A stretch of DNA of 64,000 bases from Bradyrhizobium manausense (lineage in GTDB: Bacteria > Pseudomonadota > Alphaproteobacteria > Rhizobiales > Xanthobacteraceae), in NCBI RefSeq assembly GCF_018130615.1, contig NZ_JAFCKB010000025.1:55436-119435 (forward strand). The letters are read 5' to 3'. Shown in pieces: positions 41,495 through 50,574 of this stretch. The notes under the pieces were generated by a model that was not told where the DNA came from, did no database searches, and saw nothing but the letters and a program-made list of their open reading frames with translations. The position numbers and the translations under genes are program-made. The number at the start of each line of letters is the position of its first letter. Within the stretch, counting starts at the first letter, position 1.

Positions 41495-43081
41495 TCAATA
41501 GCCCAGTGCGCAACCGTCCTTGCGCGGATCGGAACCGCCGGTCAGCGTGCCCTTGTCCCAGTCGATCCAGATCGCCTGGGCGCCGCCGAGCGGGCCAACC
41601 ACGCTGGTGGTCTTGTGGCCGAGCTTCTTCAGGCCCTCAACGATGTCAGACGGCACGCTGTCCTCGAGTTGATATTGTCCCTCGTAATGCAGACCGCGCG
41701 GCATATCGATCGCTTCCTGCACGTCGCAGCCATAGTCGAGGATGTTGGTCAAGAGATGAGTCTGCCCCGTCGGCTGGTACTGTCCGCCCATCACTGCGAA
41801 CGACATCGTGGAGCGGCCACCCTTGGTGAGCAGCCCCGGCATGATCGTGTGCAGCGGGCGCTTGCCGCCTTCGATGCAGTTGGGATGACCCGGCTGGATG
41901 CGGAAGCCGCCGGCGCGATTCTGGAACAGCACGCCGGTCTTGTTGGAGACGATGGCCGAGCCGAAAGAATGCGCGACCGAGTTGATGAACGAGCAGACGT
42001 TGCGGTCCTTGTCCACCACCGTGATGTAAATGGTCGAGGGATTCATCGGTGGCGCGACGTTCGGCAGGTCGAGCATGCCATCCAGGCGGATCTTGCTGAT
42101 AAACTCGTCGGCAAAGCTCTTTTCGAGCATCTCGGCGACGTTGATCTTCATATGCTCGGGAGAGGCGACATGCATCTCTCGGTTCATGTAGGCGATGCGC
42201 GCGGCTTCGGCCTCGAGATGGAAGCGCTCGACGCTGACCGGCGCGTACTTGGTCAGGTCGAAGCGCGACAGGATGTTGAGCATCAAGAGCGCGGTGACGC
42301 CGGGGCCGTTCGGCGGGCACTGCCAGACATCGTAGCCCTTGTACATGGTGCCGATCGGCGTCGTCGTTTCGGTCGTATGCGCGGCGAAATCGTCGAGCGT
42401 GTGCAGGCCGCCGATGCCGCGAAGGGTCTCGACCATGTCCTCTGCGATCGGGCCCTTGTAGAAGGCGTCGCGGCCGTCCTTGGCGATCGCGCGCAGCGTC
42501 TTGCCGAGCTCAGTCTGGCGGATGACGTCGCCGGCCACCGGCGGCTTGCCGCCCGGCAGCAGGTAACGCACGGTGTTGGTGCCACCCTTCAGCTTCTCGA
42601 ACTGGTTCTTCCAGTCGAAGGCGATGCGGGGCGCGACGACGTAGCCTTCTTCCGCCGCCTTGATCGCGGGCTGCAGCAGGCGGTCGAAGCCGAACTTGCC
42701 GTGGTCGCGCAGCACTGTCGCGAACGCGTCGATCACGCCGGGGATCGAGACCGCATGCGCCGAGGTCAACGGCACGGAATTGATCTTGCGCTCGAGATAC
42801 CAGTCGGCATTGGCCGCCTTGGGGGCGCGGCCGGAGCCGTTATAGGCGATGATCTTGCCTTCGCCGCGCGGCTGGATCAGCGCGAAGCAGTCGCCGCCGA
42901 TGCCGGTCGATTGTGGCTCGATCACGCCGAGTATCGCAGACCCCGCCACCGCCGCGTCCACCGCCGTGCCGCCCTCGCGCAGCACCTCGATCGCGGCGAG
43001 CGAGGCCTGCGGGTGCGACGTCGCTACCATCGCGTTGGTGGCGTGGACCGTGGACCTGCCGGGGAAATGGAAGTTTCTCAT
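41495..43081 (-). CDS. ggt: Gamma-glutamyltransferase-family protein
   Basis: N-terminal-nucleophile hydrolase that transfers or removes gamma-glutamyl groups (glutathione or related compounds), cutting itself into two subunits. The 528-residue protein shows EVLREGGTAVDAAVAGSAILGVIEPQSTGIGGDCFALI at the start (conserved first block), and the autocleavage site NPSTIYITVVDKDRNVCSFINS, whose Thr begins the small subunit. MRPLHTIMPGLLTKGG and VMGGQYQPTGQTHLL follow. No signal peptide is visible, so it may be cytoplasmic, unlike E. coli Ggt; some of these are acylases or peptide hydrolases. ATG 43081 fits; gene stands apart from pao by a hairpin. Confidence 0.83.
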   Translation of the reverse strand: MRNFHFPGRSTVHATNAMVATSHPQASLAAIEVLREGGTAVDAAVAGSAILGVIEPQSTGIGGDCFALIQPRGEGKIIAYNGSGRAPKAANADWYLERKINSVPLTSAHAVSIPGVIDAFATVLRDHGKFGFDRLLQPAIKAAEEGYVVAPRIAFDWKNQFEKLKGGTNTVRYLLPGGKPPVAGDVIRQTELGKTLRAIAKDGRDAFYKGPIAEDMVETLRGIGGLHTLDDFAAHTTETTTPIGTMYKGYDVWQCPPNGPGVTALLMLNILSRFDLTKYAPVSVERFHLEAEAARIAYMNREMHVASPEHMKINVAEMLEKSFADEFISKIRLDGMLDLPNVAPPMNPSTIYITVVDKDRNVCSFINSVAHSFGSAIVSNKTGVLFQNRAGGFRIQPGHPNCIEGGKRPLHTIMPGLLTKGGRSTMSFAVMGGQYQPTGQTHLLTNILDYGCDVQEAIDMPRGLHYEGQYQLEDSVPSDIVEGLKKLGHKTTSVVGPLGGAQAIWIDWDKGTLTGGSDPRKDGCALGY

Positions 43082-43265
43082 CTTATTCTTGCTCTCTCAG
43101 ACCGTGGCGCGGATGGCGCGCCATCCCGGAAAAACCGGGCTTTCATGACACATTCCGGCCCGTCCGGGCAATGCTGGCATGCCAGGGAAATGGCTGCCAT
43201 CCGCTGGGAATAGAGTTGTCGGTTGCGGGTTTTCTGGGCGCCGCCCGCCTGCTAAACGAGCCACC

Positions 43266-44018
43266 GTGACTTACAAGGTCTGCGCCTTCTACCAATTCGC
43301 TGCCCTGCCCGATTACCGCGAGCTGCGCGAGCCGCTGCGCGCGTTTTGTGCCGGCCTGTCCCTGAAGGGCAGCGTGCTCTTGGCCCAGGAGGGCATCAAC
43401 GGCACGATCGCCGGCGCCCCCGAGGCGATCGACGCTTTCGCCCTCGAGCTCATGCAGGGGGCGATGTTCGGCGGCCGGCTGAACAATCTCGAACTGAAGC
43501 GCTCGACTGCGGAAGCGATGCCGTTCGGCCGGCTCAAGGTACGGCTGAAGAGGGAAATCGTCACGCTTGGCGATGCGGCAGCGGATCCGACCCGACAGGT
43601 CGGTACCTATGTCGACGCTGCCGAGTGGAACGAGCTGATCTCCTCGCCCGACACACTGGTGCTCGACACCCGCAATGCCTTCGAGGTCGCTATGGGGACG
43701 TTCGAGGGTGCGGTCGACCCCGACATCAGGAACTTTGGTCAGTTCAAGGATTTTGCCGCCGCGAAGCTCGATCCCTTGAAGCACCGGCGCATCGCGATGT
43801 TCTGTACCGGTGGCATCCGCTGCGAGAAGGCGAGCGCGCATCTGCTGGCGCGCGGCTTTGCCGAGGTCTACCACCTCAAGGGCGGCATCCTGAAATATCT
43901 GGAAGAGGTGCCGGAGGAGCAGAGCCGCTGGCGCGGTGAATGTTTTGTCTTTGACGAGCGCGTTGCGCTCGGCCACGGATTGCGCGAACGCGATAAGGGG
44001 CACGGCCGTGACGAATGA
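43266..44018 (+). CDS. trhO: tRNA uridine(34) hydroxylase TrhO, rhodanese-fold
   Basis: Installs the 5-hydroxyuridine at the wobble position of tRNAs by an O2-dependent route. The 250-residue protein has the N-terminal domain YKVCAFYQFAALPDYRELREPLRAFCAGLSLKGSVLLAQEGINGTIAG and a C-terminal rhodanese domain with the active Cys in AMFCTGGIRCEKASAHLLARGFAEVYHLKGGILKYL. Start is GTG at 43266, where YKVCAF matches the family N-terminus; upstream frames do not. It overlaps the slyX start by eleven bases, so the two are translationally coupled. Confidence 0.9.
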   Translation: MTYKVCAFYQFAALPDYRELREPLRAFCAGLSLKGSVLLAQEGINGTIAGAPEAIDAFALELMQGAMFGGRLNNLELKRSTAEAMPFGRLKVRLKREIVTLGDAAADPTRQVGTYVDAAEWNELISSPDTLVLDTRNAFEVAMGTFEGAVDPDIRNFGQFKDFAAAKLDPLKHRRIAMFCTGGIRCEKASAHLLARGFAEVYHLKGGILKYLEEVPEEQSRWRGECFVFDERVALGHGLRERDKGHGRDE

Positions 44019-44226
44019 GATCAAGGCGCTCGCCGAACGTGTCGATACGCTGGAGACCCGCCTTGCGTATCAGGACGACACCATCGAGACGCTGAACCAG
44101 ACCATCACCGCGCAATGGAAGCAGATCGACATTCTGACGCGGCAACTCGCGCAGCTTGGCGAACGGCTGCAAGAGGCCGAGGCGAATGCGCCGGGGCCCG
44201 CCAACGAACGTCCGCCGCATTATTGA
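44008..44226 (+). CDS. slyX: SlyX-family protein
   Basis: 72-residue coiled-coil protein of the SlyX family, function unknown. It shows NEIKALAERVDTLETRLAYQDDTIETLNQTITAQWKQIDILTRQLAQLGERL, a regular heptad pattern, ending with the family's PPHY-like tail ERPPHY. GTG at 44008 gives the normal start and overlaps the trhO stop by eleven bases. Co-transcribed with trhO. Confidence 0.88.
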   Translation: MTNEIKALAERVDTLETRLAYQDDTIETLNQTITAQWKQIDILTRQLAQLGERLQEAEANAPGPANERPPHY

Positions 44227-44232
44227 GCGCAA

Positions 44233-46137
44233 TTACTCGCCGACCGCCTTGGGCAGCAGGTTCGCGACTTGCACCGACATCATCAGGCGGTCACGGCCGC
44301 CCTCCTTGGCCGCATAGAGCGCCTGATCGGCAGCCTCGACGAGGGTGCCAACGCCCGCCGTGCGCTCCAGCGCAGGCCTGCAGGCCGCGCCACCCAGCGA
44401 GGCGGTGACGCAGCCCGCCGCGCGATTGCTGCTGTGAACGAGGCCGGCCTCGCGGATGGCTTTGCGGATCCGCTCGCCGATCCGGGCGCAGCCGGCGGCA
44501 TCGGTGTTCGGCAGCAGCATGGCGAATTCCTCGCCGCCATACCGGGCCGCGAGATCGCCGACCCGCTGCATCTCGGCCGCGATGACCTTCGCCACCACGC
44601 GCAGGCAGGCGTCGCCCGCAGGGTGGCCATATTCGTCGTTGTAGGACTTGAAGTGATCGACGTCGATCATCAGGAGGCCGAGGCTGGAACGGTCGCGGTA
44701 GGCGCGCGCCCATTCTTCCTTCAGCCGCTCATCGAAACGGCGGCGGTTGGCAAGCCCGGTGAGGCTGTCCTCGATCGCGAGCGTCTCGAGCCTGGTCTCC
44801 AGTTGCTTCTGCGCGGTGATGTCGCGCGTGATCGCGACCACGCCGTCGACGTTGCCGTTGTCCTTGCGCGTCACCCGCATGGTCGATTCCAGCCAGACCT
44901 CGGACTTCTCCCGGTGCACGTTACGGTAGGTAAGGCGCGCTTCGTCCCTGTCGCCGCGCTTCATGGCATCGACGATCGCCTGCACCTGCGGCCGGTCCTC
45001 GGGATGGATTCCAGCGAGCGCGTCGGTGCCGATCAGCTGATTGGCGCGCCAGCCGACGACACGATTGCAGGACGGCGAGACATAGCGCAGCCGCTCGTCG
45101 AGCCCGATGCGGGTGACCATGTCGCTGGAGCCTTCGGCGAGCAGACGGAAATGCGCCTCTTTCTCGACCAGTGCCGCCGCCATGCGATGGCCGCGCTGCA
45201 ACTGCCGTACCAGCACCGCGCCGATGATCGCAATCAGCATCACCAGCGCGACCACGTACAGCATGCGGGAGATTGCCGCAGCCCGCCACGGCGAGAGCAA
45301 CTCATCCTTGTCGACGGTTGCGAGCAGCACGAGCGGGTACCGACCGCTGCGCTTGAAGAAGCTGACGCGCTCGGCGCCGTCCAGCGGCGACTTGAACTGA
45401 TAGGCACCGCTCGGCAGCTGCAGGCTGGCATCGCGGAACAGCGGCGTGTCGGCGACGCTGCGGCCGACGAACTTCTCGTTGTTCGGATTGCGCGCAATGA
45501 TCAGCCCCTCGCCGTACATCAGCGTCACGGAGCTGTTACGGCCGATCTCGAACTGCTCGTAGAAATGCGACAGATATCGGGAACCGATGGCGGCGAGCAC
45601 CACGCCGCCAAAGCTGCCGTCGGGCTTGTTGAAGCGGCGCGACAGGGTGACGACCCATTCGCCGTCCACGAGGCTCTTCACGGGGCGGCCGACATAGGCC
45701 TCGCGCTTGAGCGAGAGCCGGTGGTGGCGGAAGAACGTGTCGTCGCTGAGCGTCGAGGCGATCGTGCCGGGCGAGGTCAGCCAGTTGCCCTGGTCGTCGA
45801 TGATGGCGAGGCTATGGACGCGCTCCATCGCCTTCTTGCGCGCTTCCAGGAGGTTGCGAAGCTTCGCGATGGTGACGGGATCGGCGCCATCCATCTCCAG
45901 CCGGCTGACGACGCCGACGACGCCGGAATCCAAGAGATCGAGGCTGTCCTCGGCATGCTGCGTCAACGAGCGCGCGACGTTCGCCATCTCTGTTTCGGCG
46001 CCCTTGAGCACCGCATCGCGCGCGGCCCATTCGCGCCAGCCGCTGACACCGAGGATCGCCACGCAAGTGAGCACGACGAAAGCTGCCGCGCGCAACGACA
46101 AGCGGCTCCATCCGGCTCTGTAAGAGGCGACGTTCAT
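44233..46137 (-). CDS. Membrane diguanylate cyclase with dCACHE and PAS domains
   Basis: Makes the second messenger c-di-GMP. 634 residues from ATG 46137 (an ATG at 46203 would add 22). Topology: membrane helix ~15-35, a periplasmic dCACHE sensor (~40-300), a second helix (MLYVVALVMLIAIIGAVLVRQL), a PAS domain (~340-460; FRLLAEGSSDMVTRIGLDERLRYVSPSCNRVVGW) and a GGDEF domain (~475-620). The active site is RYGGEEFAMLL, and RVGD five residues before it is an intact inhibitory I-site. All catalytic residues are kept, so it should be active and feedback-controlled. The dCACHE ligand is unknown. It converges tail-to-tail with slyX. Confidence 0.88.
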   Translation of the reverse strand: MNVASYRAGWSRLSLRAAAFVVLTCVAILGVSGWREWAARDAVLKGAETEMANVARSLTQHAEDSLDLLDSGVVGVVSRLEMDGADPVTIAKLRNLLEARKKAMERVHSLAIIDDQGNWLTSPGTIASTLSDDTFFRHHRLSLKREAYVGRPVKSLVDGEWVVTLSRRFNKPDGSFGGVVLAAIGSRYLSHFYEQFEIGRNSSVTLMYGEGLIIARNPNNEKFVGRSVADTPLFRDASLQLPSGAYQFKSPLDGAERVSFFKRSGRYPLVLLATVDKDELLSPWRAAAISRMLYVVALVMLIAIIGAVLVRQLQRGHRMAAALVEKEAHFRLLAEGSSDMVTRIGLDERLRYVSPSCNRVVGWRANQLIGTDALAGIHPEDRPQVQAIVDAMKRGDRDEARLTYRNVHREKSEVWLESTMRVTRKDNGNVDGVVAITRDITAQKQLETRLETLAIEDSLTGLANRRRFDERLKEEWARAYRDRSSLGLLMIDVDHFKSYNDEYGHPAGDACLRVVAKVIAAEMQRVGDLAARYGGEEFAMLLPNTDAAGCARIGERIRKAIREAGLVHSSNRAAGCVTASLGGAACRPALERTAGVGTLVEAADQALYAAKEGGRDRLMMSVQVANLLPKAVGE

Positions 46138-46308
46138 GCGGCAGAAATCTCCAATGGCTGGAAACTCTGCTGCTTCTCTTATTGAACCCTGAAGCGCCCG
46201 CAAAAATTCGCATTCATCTACGGGTTTTTCCGTACTCCTACGGACCGGGCCCTCCGCAGATCACTAACAAGGTCTTATCAAGACTATCGGAATCCGGCGG
46301 CACGGCCG

Positions 46309-46623
<315 letters not shown>

Positions 46624-46635
46624 TCAGGATGTCTC

Positions 46636-47670
46636 GTGCCCCAGTCTGCGACAAAGCCCTTCATCGACGTGCTCTCCGGCCAGCGGCAATCCATCCCGCC
46701 CATGTGGATGATGCGGCAGGCCGGCCGCTATTTGCCGGAATATCGCGAGGTCCGCGCCAAGGCCGGCGGCTTCCTCGATCTCTGCTTCAATCCGGAGCTT
46801 GCCGCCGAAGTCACGCTGCAACCGATCCGCCGGTTCGGGTTCGACGCGGCGATCATCTTCTCCGACATCCTGGTGGTCCCCTACGCGCTCGGCCGCTCCG
46901 TGCGTTTCGAGGTCGGCGAGGGTCCCCGGCTCGAGCCGCTGGATGATCCGGCCAAGGTCGGAACGCTCGCCGCCCGTGCCGACTTCGGCCTGCTCGCGCC
47001 GGTGTGCGAGGCGCTCAAGATCGTGCGCGGGGCACTCGATCCGAAAATCGCGCTGATCGGCTTCTGCGGGGCGCCATGGACGGTTGCGACCTACATGGTC
47101 GCGGGCCAGAGCACGCCCGATCAGGCGCCGGCGCGGATGATGGCCTACCGGCATCCCGAGGCATTTTCGAAGATCATCGACGTGCTGGTCGAGAACTCGA
47201 TTCAGTATCTGCTGGCGCAACTCGAGGCAGGCGCCAATGCCCTGCAGATCTTCGACACCTGGGCCGGCGTGCTGCCGCCGGCCGAGTTCGCGCGCTGGTC
47301 GACCGAGCCGACCCGGCGCATCGTCGAAGGCGTGCGCGCAAAAGTGCCGGATGCGAAGATCATCGGTTTCCCGCGCGGCGCCGGCGCGCAATTGCCTGGT
47401 TACGTCGAGGCCACCGGCGTCAACGCCGTCAGCATCGACTGGACCGCGGAACCCGCCTTCATCCGCGAGCGCGTGCAGAGCAAAGTCGCCGTGCAGGGCA
47501 ATCTGGATCCGCTCGCGCTGATCACGGGCGGCGCGGCGCTCGACCGCGCGGTCGACGACGTGCTGGCGAATTTTTCGCAAGGGCGCTTCATCTTCAATCT
47601 CGGCCACGGCATCCAGCCGGAGACGCCGATCGCCCATGTCGAGCAGATGCTGAAGCGGGTGCGCGGCTGA
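46636..47670 (+). CDS. hemE: Uroporphyrinogen decarboxylase
   Basis: Removes four carboxyls from uroporphyrinogen III to give coproporphyrinogen III in heme synthesis. The 344-residue protein starts at GTG 46636 with CAGGA upstream; this gives the family length, while the longer frame reaches into the stress-gene promoter. The substrate pocket motif [20 protein letters not shown] lies near residue 20, and [18 protein letters not shown] carries the catalytic Asp. [14 protein letters not shown] and [17 protein letters not shown] follow. Gene context is unusual: most alphaproteobacteria keep hemE beside hemH and rho, but here it is tail-to-tail with a divergent hemC-like gene. Confidence 0.92.
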   Translation: MPQSATKPFIDVLSGQRQSIPPMWMMRQAGRYLPEYREVRAKAGGFLDLCFNPELAAEVTLQPIRRFGFDAAIIFSDILVVPYALGRSVRFEVGEGPRLEPLDDPAKVGTLAARADFGLLAPVCEALKIVRGALDPKIALIGFCGAPWTVATYMVAGQSTPDQAPARMMAYRHPEAFSKIIDVLVENSIQYLLAQLEAGANALQIFDTWAGVLPPAEFARWSTEPTRRIVEGVRAKVPDAKIIGFPRGAGAQLPGYVEATGVNAVSIDWTAEPAFIRERVQSKVAVQGNLDPLALITGGAALDRAVDDVLANFSQGRFIFNLGHGIQPETPIAHVEQMLKRVRG

Positions 47671-47850
47671 AAAATTCCGGCTCCTCAGGAGGCGGAAACC
47701 AAAACCGCGAAAACAACCCCATGCACAGTAGAAATCGTTGAAGGATTTCGCGCCGCACGGATTGAGCGCCGTTCACAGCGACGTTTGACACGTCGGGCAA
47801 AACAGGCGCACGATGGCATGATCCCGACGACCGCGACTTCGCAAGGATGC

Positions 47851-48843
47851 CTAGCGCGGCCGGCTGCGCTCGATGATCTCGGCGGCGCCCTTGCCCAGCA
47901 GATCCAGTCCCACGGCACGGCCGAGCTCGCGCGGGCGATTGGCCGGACCGGCACGCGAGGCTTCGATGATGGTGTTGCCGGAGAGATCGAGCACGGACGC
48001 GGTCAGCGACATCTGATCGCCTGAGATCGTGGAGAAACCCGCGACCGGCGAATTGCAGTGACCGTTGAGCACCCACAGCACCTCGCGCTCGGCGTCGGCA
48101 CAGGCATGCGCGGCGGGATCGTCGATCGACGACAGGATTTGTCGCGTCTGCCAGTCCTGCGCAGCGCATTCGACGGCGACGATACCCTGCCCTGCCGCGG
48201 GCAGCATCTCCGCCGCCGTGAACTCATAGGCGATGCGGCTTGCAAGGCCAACGCGATCGAGGCCCGAACGCGCCATGATCAGCGCGTCCGCAGGTCCGAC
48301 GGCGCCGCCATCCGGCAGGCGCTGCATCTCGCCGTTGTCGAGCTTTCGCACGCGCGTGTCGGCGGCGCCGCGGAAGTGGATCACTTCGACATCGGGAAAC
48401 AGCCTGTGCGCATAGGCCGCGCGGCGCACCGCATTGGTGCCAATTTTAAAGCCCTTGCCGCGCGACTGGCGCAGCGCCGCCAGCGTGACGCCTTCGCGCA
48501 TCACCAGCGCATCGCTGGGCGGATCGCGTGACAGCGTGGCGCCGATGACGAGGCCGGGCGTGTCCTCGTTGCCAGGCATGTCCTTGAGCGAATGCATCGC
48601 CGCCTGGAGCTCGCCCGCAAGCACGGCGGCGCGGATCTGCGCAACGAAGGCGCCGCCCTTGCCGCCATGGGGCAGGAGCTTGCTGGTCTGGTCGAGATCG
48701 CCCGTGGTGTCGAACTTGACGATCTCGACATCGAGGCCGGGCACGGCGGCGGTCAGGCGGCGCGCAATCTCTTCCGTCTGGGCCAGCGCCATCGCGCTCT
48801 TGCGGGTGCCGATCTTCAGTCGCGTAGCCAAGCCGTTCTCCAT
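47851..48843 (-). CDS. hemC: Divergent hydroxymethylbilane synthase (porphobilinogen deaminase)-like protein
   Basis: Homologue of the enzyme joining four porphobilinogens into hydroxymethylbilane. 330 residues from ATG 48843. Key features are kept: LKIGTRKSAMALAQTEEI near the start, the catalytic Asp in HSLKDMP, the paired Arg in GTNAVRRAAYAHR, FRGAADTRVRKLDNGE and a Cys in NGHCNSPVAG at the position that binds the dipyrromethane cofactor. However, the GTRGS start, GSSSLRRQ and GSCRTPIAG of usual alphaproteobacterial HemC are changed, and the sequence leans to a TTGDLD/HGGKGGAFVAQIRAAVLAGE pattern more like actinobacterial forms. Possibly a second, horizontally gained copy or a specialised paralogue; the symbol is provisional. 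Confidence 0.75.
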   Translation of the reverse strand: MENGLATRLKIGTRKSAMALAQTEEIARRLTAAVPGLDVEIVKFDTTGDLDQTSKLLPHGGKGGAFVAQIRAAVLAGELQAAMHSLKDMPGNEDTPGLVIGATLSRDPPSDALVMREGVTLAALRQSRGKGFKIGTNAVRRAAYAHRLFPDVEVIHFRGAADTRVRKLDNGEMQRLPDGGAVGPADALIMARSGLDRVGLASRIAYEFTAAEMLPAAGQGIVAVECAAQDWQTRQILSSIDDPAAHACADAEREVLWVLNGHCNSPVAGFSTISGDQMSLTASVLDLSGNTIIEASRAGPANRPRELGRAVGLDLLGKGAAEIIERSRPR

Positions 48844-48940
48844 CCAGGATGTGTGCCGCGCGCGGGGCGCATCCTGCCCATACGACAGGTCGAGGCCGGA
48901 TGGTAGATGGCTGCCGCGCGCGGGGCTGAAATTAGCACAA

Positions 48941-49531
48941 TCATGCCGCGACGCGCAGCGCCTCGACCAGCGACTTGAAGGCACGGGCATATTCCGCACC
49001 CGCCCTTGCGATATCGGCACGTCCGGCGCAGGCGACCGCGGCCTCCGTCACGGCACCGAGCAGCAGCCGCGCCAGCGGCTCGACCGGCTGCTTTGCGATC
49101 AGGCCGGCCTCCATCGCCATCGCGAGCGCGCGCGGCATCTTGCCACCGAAATGCTTGGCGTCGATCTCGCGCCAGCGCTCCCAGCCGAGCACGGCCGGGC
49201 CGTCGCGCAAGATGATCTGGCCGGTCGGGCCCTTGGCAGTCGCGGCAAAATAATGCTGGGTGCCGGCGACCATCGCGGCCAGCACGTCCTTCTCGGTGCG
49301 CGCCGCACCGTCGATCTCGGCGACGAGATCGCGCGAGACGGAATCGAACACCGCTTCGAACACCGCCTCCTTGGTCTTGAAATGATGATAGACCGCGCCC
49401 TTGGCGATGCGGGCAGCTTCGGCGATCTCGTCCATGGTGGTGGCGGCAAAGCCGTGCGTCCCGAACAGCCGGCGCGCCGCCGTCAGGATCGCCTCTGTCG
49501 TCGCCGCTCGCCGTTCCGCCTGTTTCGCCAT
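48941..49531 (-). CDS. TetR-family transcriptional repressor
   Basis: 196-residue TetR-type protein: helix-turn-helix at residues ~8-55 (AILTAARRLFGTHGFAATTMDEIAEAARIAKGAVYHHFKTKEAVFEAVF) and an all-helical ligand domain. Start ATG 49531. A 34-bp near-palindrome with two GTCGGT-type half-site pairs lies upstream of the divergent NTF2-like gene at 49882 and is the obvious target, although a palindromic repeat (49601-49747) separates operator from this gene. Ligand unknown. Confidence 0.85.
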   Translation of the reverse strand: MAKQAERRAATTEAILTAARRLFGTHGFAATTMDEIAEAARIAKGAVYHHFKTKEAVFEAVFDSVSRDLVAEIDGAARTEKDVLAAMVAGTQHYFAATAKGPTGQIILRDGPAVLGWERWREIDAKHFGGKMPRALAMAMEAGLIAKQPVEPLARLLLGAVTEAAVACAGRADIARAGAEYARAFKSLVEALRVAA

Positions 49532-49600
49532 GGGTCCTCGTTGGTAGCGCGATGAGGTGATGTCGAAGCAAAATTCGGCCACCAGCAACACTGTTTCTGT

Positions 49601-49747
49601 TCCCTCCCCCCTTGTGGGGGAGGGTGAGGGAGGGGGGTGTCACGCCGGGATTCTATCGATCGCGCACCACCCTCATGCATCATCAACAACTGGCACTCTT
49701 TGCTGGGCTACCCCTCTCCCTAGCCCTCCCCCACAAGGGGGGAGGGA
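49601..49747. repeat. Intergenic palindromic repeat, family A copy 2
   Basis: TCCCTCCCCCCTTGTGGGGG and, inverted, CCCTCCCCCACAAGGGGGGA enclose an inner variable ~100 bp. Diverged copy of 4521-4674. Confidence 0.75.
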
Positions 49748-49818
49748 ACGCACCTCCGTCGGAGTACCAGCTGTGCTTCACCCATCTGGCTGTAATCGAA
49801 TTCGCCGCAGGCCACCAG

Positions 49819-49863
49819 TTGACTTTTCGACTATCAGTCGGTATTTACCGACCAATAGTCGGT
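49819..49863 (+). promoter_or_regulatory. Promoter with double TetR-type operator
   Basis: TTGACT (49819-49824), 17 bases, TATTTA (49842-49847) form a good sigma-70 promoter for the gene at 49882. It is overlaid by CGACT-ATC-AGTCG (49828-49840) and ACCGAC-CAATA-GTCGGT (49847-49863), which together form a 34-bp near-palindrome (49828-49861, 14 of 16 pairs match). A bound repressor would cover the -10 region. Confidence 0.75.
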
Positions 49864-49881
49864 TTTACTAAGAGGTGCCAC

Positions 49882-50247
49882 ATGCCGAGCCGTGAGATCG
49901 TGGAAGCCTTTGCGCGGCGTCTGGAGACCGGGGATTTCGTCGGCGCGATCGAGCAATTCTACACGCTCGATGCCGCAACTTACGAAAACAACGCCGCGCC
50001 GATGGTCGGACGGGAGAAGCTGGCAGCAAAGGAGCGCGGCGTGCTCGCCGCCTTCCGAGAGGTCAAGGCCGTTCGCGTCGGCCCAAGCATGATCGAGGGC
50101 AATCACGTCGCGACGCGCTGGATCTTCAGCTTCACGAATGCCGAAGGCGTCACCCGAACGCTTGACGAGATCGCTTGGCAAACCTGGCGGGGTGACGAGC
50201 TGATCGAGGAACGGTTCTTCTACGATCCGAAGCAGCTCGGGCGGTGA
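49882..50247 (+). CDS. NTF2-like/SnoaL-fold protein, TetR-regulated
   Basis: 121-residue cytoplasmic NTF2-like protein. SREIVEAFARRLETGDFVGAIEQFYTLDAATYENNAAPMVGREKLAAKERGVL and HVATRWIFSFTNAEGVTRTLDEIAWQTWRGDELIEERFFYDPKQLG are typical of the SnoaL-like / limonene-epoxide-hydrolase-like group, but no catalytic triad can be assigned. Start ATG 49882 with AGAGG upstream. The double operator over its promoter, close to the TetR gene, indicates tight repression relieved by a small molecule; this protein may bind or convert that ligand. Confidence 0.82.
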   Translation: MPSREIVEAFARRLETGDFVGAIEQFYTLDAATYENNAAPMVGREKLAAKERGVLAAFREVKAVRVGPSMIEGNHVATRWIFSFTNAEGVTRTLDEIAWQTWRGDELIEERFFYDPKQLGR

Positions 50248-50261
50248 TGCGCCCGAACACC

Positions 50262-50362
50262 GCTGTCATCGCCCGCGAAAGCGGGCGATCCAGTACTCCG
50301 AGACAGTGGTGATTGAACCGACAGGCCGCGGCGTGCGGGATGCCCCGCCTTCGCGGGGCACG
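50262..50362. repeat. Intergenic palindromic repeat, family F
   Basis: CGCCCGCGAAAGCGGGCG (hairpin) followed by GTACTCCGAGACAGTGGTG-type spacer and a second hairpin CCCCGCCTTCGCGGGG. The remaining ~210 bp up to 50574 show no gene. A hairpin resembling its first unit sits at 63560-63585. Confidence 0.6.
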
Positions 50363-50574
50363 ACAGCGGAGATGTTGGCGAACATGCCCCATCGTTACAG
50401 CCGTAACGCCGGCCTCCGCATTTGTATCGATTTGTTATCGATACTCTCGATCGAACACGCAGAAGTGGTCACGGCGACCGCGGCAAACGGCGATAATTCA
50501 TAGTTCGTCAAAGGTTTGCGGCGAATTTTCCGGATCGGACCGGACGAACGGCGCATGCTCCTGCAGGCTGTGGA

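Noticed and set aside
41297-46185. Two ~640-codon open frames opposite ggt and the cyclase
   Set aside because: Antisense to well-supported genes, with shadow-type composition.
47675-47700. Hairpin after hemE as terminator
   Set aside because: TTCCGGCTCC/GGAGGCGGAA has a mismatch and no U-run follows on the plus strand.
49690-49705. TGGCAC...TTGC resembling a sigma-54 promoter
   Set aside because: Spacing is three bases instead of five and it lies inside a palindromic repeat.
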